A stretch of DNA of 64,000 bases from an uncultured Desulfovibrio sp. (GTDB taxonomy: Bacteria > Desulfobacterota > Desulfovibrionia > Desulfovibrionales > Desulfovibrionaceae), in NCBI RefSeq assembly GCF_944324505.1, contig NZ_CALUWO010000005.1, positions 114,281 through 178,280 on the forward strand. The letters are read 5' to 3'. The position numbers and the translations under genes are program-made. The notes beneath the pieces are model-generated. The model did no database searches and was not told the DNA's origin. It was given only the letters and a program-made list of their open reading frames with translations. Within the stretch, counting starts at the first letter, position 1; every line of letters begins with the position of its first letter. Positions 63,087-64,000 of this stretch are shown here, in pieces.

Positions 63087-63782
63087 ATGAAAACGAAAAA
63101 GGAAATCGCCAAACGTTACGGGGGCCTGTGTGTGGCCCTGCTGATCTGTTCTCTGGGGGTGGCCCTGACCACCAATGCCTATCTGGGCACAACGCCTATC
63201 AGCAGCCTGCCCTATGCGCTGACCTTCATGCTGCCGCTCAGTCTGGGCATGACCACCTTTCTGACCAATGTTGTTTTTCTGGCTGTGCAGAAAATTCTTC
63301 TGGGCAAACAGTTCGGTCTGGTTCAGCTGATGCAGCTGCCCGCGGTGTTGTATTTCGGCCTGGGCATTGACTTCTGGATGTGGGTCACCGAGCCGCTGGT
63401 GACAGACGACTACGTCTGGCAGATGGTCATGTGCGTGGGCGGCTCTGCTGTGCTCGGTCTGGGGATCAGTCTGGAAATCGTCTGCAATGCCACCGTCCTG
63501 CCGGGCGAGGGCATGGTCATTGCCATTGCGTACAAGACCAAAAAGATATTCGGGAATATCAAGGTGCTTTTCGATGTGTCCCTGGTTATTTCGGCGGCAG
63601 TGCTGTCCCTCGTCGTGCTGGGCGAAGTGGTGGGCCTGCGGGAAGGGACGCTCATTTCGGCCATTCTGGTGGGGCAGTTCGTGAAGCTGACCTCGCGTCT
63701 GGCCCGTCGGCTCAAACCGCTGTTCTGGACAGAGCATCAGCGGCACCTGGTGGCTCCCCGGAGCAAGCGGTCGTGGCGCTGA
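63087..63782 (+). CDS. YczE/YitT-like integral membrane protein
   Basis: A 231-residue protein with about five membrane helices, starting KKEIAKRYGGLCVALLICSLGVALTTNAYLGTTPISSLPYAL. It contains ICNATVLPGEGMVIAIAYKT-like sequence after the middle, as in the YczE/YitT group of bacterial membrane proteins whose role is not established. The tail is basic (SKRSWR). The ATG at 63087 lacks a strong ribosome site; the frame is open from TTG 63051. It follows ruvB by 60 bases. Confidence 0.75.
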   Translation: MKTKKEIAKRYGGLCVALLICSLGVALTTNAYLGTTPISSLPYALTFMLPLSLGMTTFLTNVVFLAVQKILLGKQFGLVQLMQLPAVLYFGLGIDFWMWVTEPLVTDDYVWQMVMCVGGSAVLGLGISLEIVCNATVLPGEGMVIAIAYKTKKIFGNIKVLFDVSLVISAAVLSLVVLGEVVGLREGTLISAILVGQFVKLTSRLARRLKPLFWTEHQRHLVAPRSKRSWR

Positions 63783-63785
63783 GGG

Positions 63786-63809
63786 CAGAAGCCCCGGCAG
63801 GGGCTTCTG
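63786..63809 (+). terminator. Hairpin after the YczE-like gene
   Basis: CAGAAGCCCC, loop GGCA, GGGGCTTCTG: a 10-base stem, followed by GGAAAAATTTTG. The T-run is short and set back, so it is a moderate terminator candidate. Confidence 0.6.
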
Positions 63810-63840
63810 GGAAAAATTTTGCCAGTTGTTACATTTTTGC

Positions 63841-63869
63841 TTGACTCCTGCGCAAAAGACGCGCATAAA
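63841..63869 (+). promoter_or_regulatory. Sigma-70-type promoter reading out of the window
   Basis: TTGACT (63841-63846), 17-base spacer, CATAAA (63864-63869). Further TTGACA hexamers occur at 63915-63920 and 63989-63994; the last one's -10 would lie beyond the window. The gene they drive is not visible. Confidence 0.55.
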
Positions 63870-64000
63870 CGCACTTCGCGCCCGGGGGAAACGGCAAGTG
63901 CCCTTCGGGAGGCATTGACAAACGAAGAGCGAAGCACCGTGGAGCGGGCCGGACCGGGAAGAAATTTTCTCCGGCAGGCAGAAAGTGCTTGACAGCGGGC

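Noticed and set aside
1..64000. CRISPR arrays, transposases, prophage genes, tRNA or rRNA genes
   Set aside because: I saw no repeat-spacer pattern, no transposase or integrase motifs, and no T-loop (GGTTCGAATCC-type) or rRNA signatures in the gaps.

Overview
The window looks like chromosomal DNA from a GC-rich, anaerobic, sulfidogenic Desulfobacterota, most like Desulfovibrio or Bilophila. The grounds are a HydG maturase for [FeFe]-hydrogenase, a taurine:pyruvate aminotransferase of the Bilophila type with alanine dehydrogenase, an iron alcohol dehydrogenase of the Desulfovibrio type, the futalosine menaquinone genes (mqnA, mqnC, mqnE, mqnD), a small PxxKW Cys-rich protein, and a YedF-type selenium-associated protein. 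I saw no rRNA or tRNA genes, CRISPR arrays, transposases or prophage genes. Gene density is high, starts usually have clear GGAGG-type ribosome binding sites, and many genes overlap or abut. The species call is inference from gene content.

Layout. 1-6.1 kb: 3' end of galU, priA, an outer-membrane barrel protein, then a 0.77-kb gap (AT-rich, one perfect DnaA box) before dnaA. 6.1-12.1 kb: small FeoB-associated-type protein and a Fur regulator, an EamA exporter, thiC behind a complete TPP riboswitch/attenuator, and ktrB-ktrA potassium uptake. 12.1-18.9 kb, all on the minus strand: a YgjP-like metallopeptidase, an orphan sulfonate/nitrate-type binding protein, ald, an orphan BMP-type binding protein and tpa. 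19.4-25.6 kb, plus strand: hydG, a 1013-residue membrane protein of unknown function, and an iron alcohol dehydrogenase. 26-37 kb, minus strand: yedF, dapA, an HU/IHF protein, prfB (with its programmed frameshift), lnt, corC, mnmG, an M20 peptidase, the PxxKW protein and an MtaD-like amidohydrolase. 37.1-45.3 kb, plus strand: an alpha/beta hydrolase, yajC-secD-secF, cbpA-cbpM-clpB. 45.5-51 kb: mqnE-mqnC-mqnA on minus, divergent mqnD and a MATE exporter. 51.3-56.4 kb: a TetR regulator and a 1443-residue CoA-dehydratase-activase-like protein. 56.6-63.8 kb: bifunctional-nuclease family protein, miaB, small conserved proteins, moaA, ruvA, ruvB, a YczE-like membrane protein, and a promoter firing out of the window.

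How genes may work together. Tpa would turn taurine plus pyruvate into sulfoacetaldehyde plus alanine, and Ald would return alanine to pyruvate with release of ammonium and NADH. The iron alcohol dehydrogenase 5.5 kb away could reduce sulfoacetaldehyde to isethionate, as SarD does in Bilophila, although it may simply be an ethanol dehydrogenase. The isethionate sulfite-lyase that would complete this route is not in the window. The mqn genes supply four steps of futalosine-route menaquinone synthesis, and the MtaD-like amidohydrolase is a plausible deaminase for that route. The least explained items are the 1013-residue protein (degenerate PHP-like segment plus membrane domain) and the TetR/activase pair.
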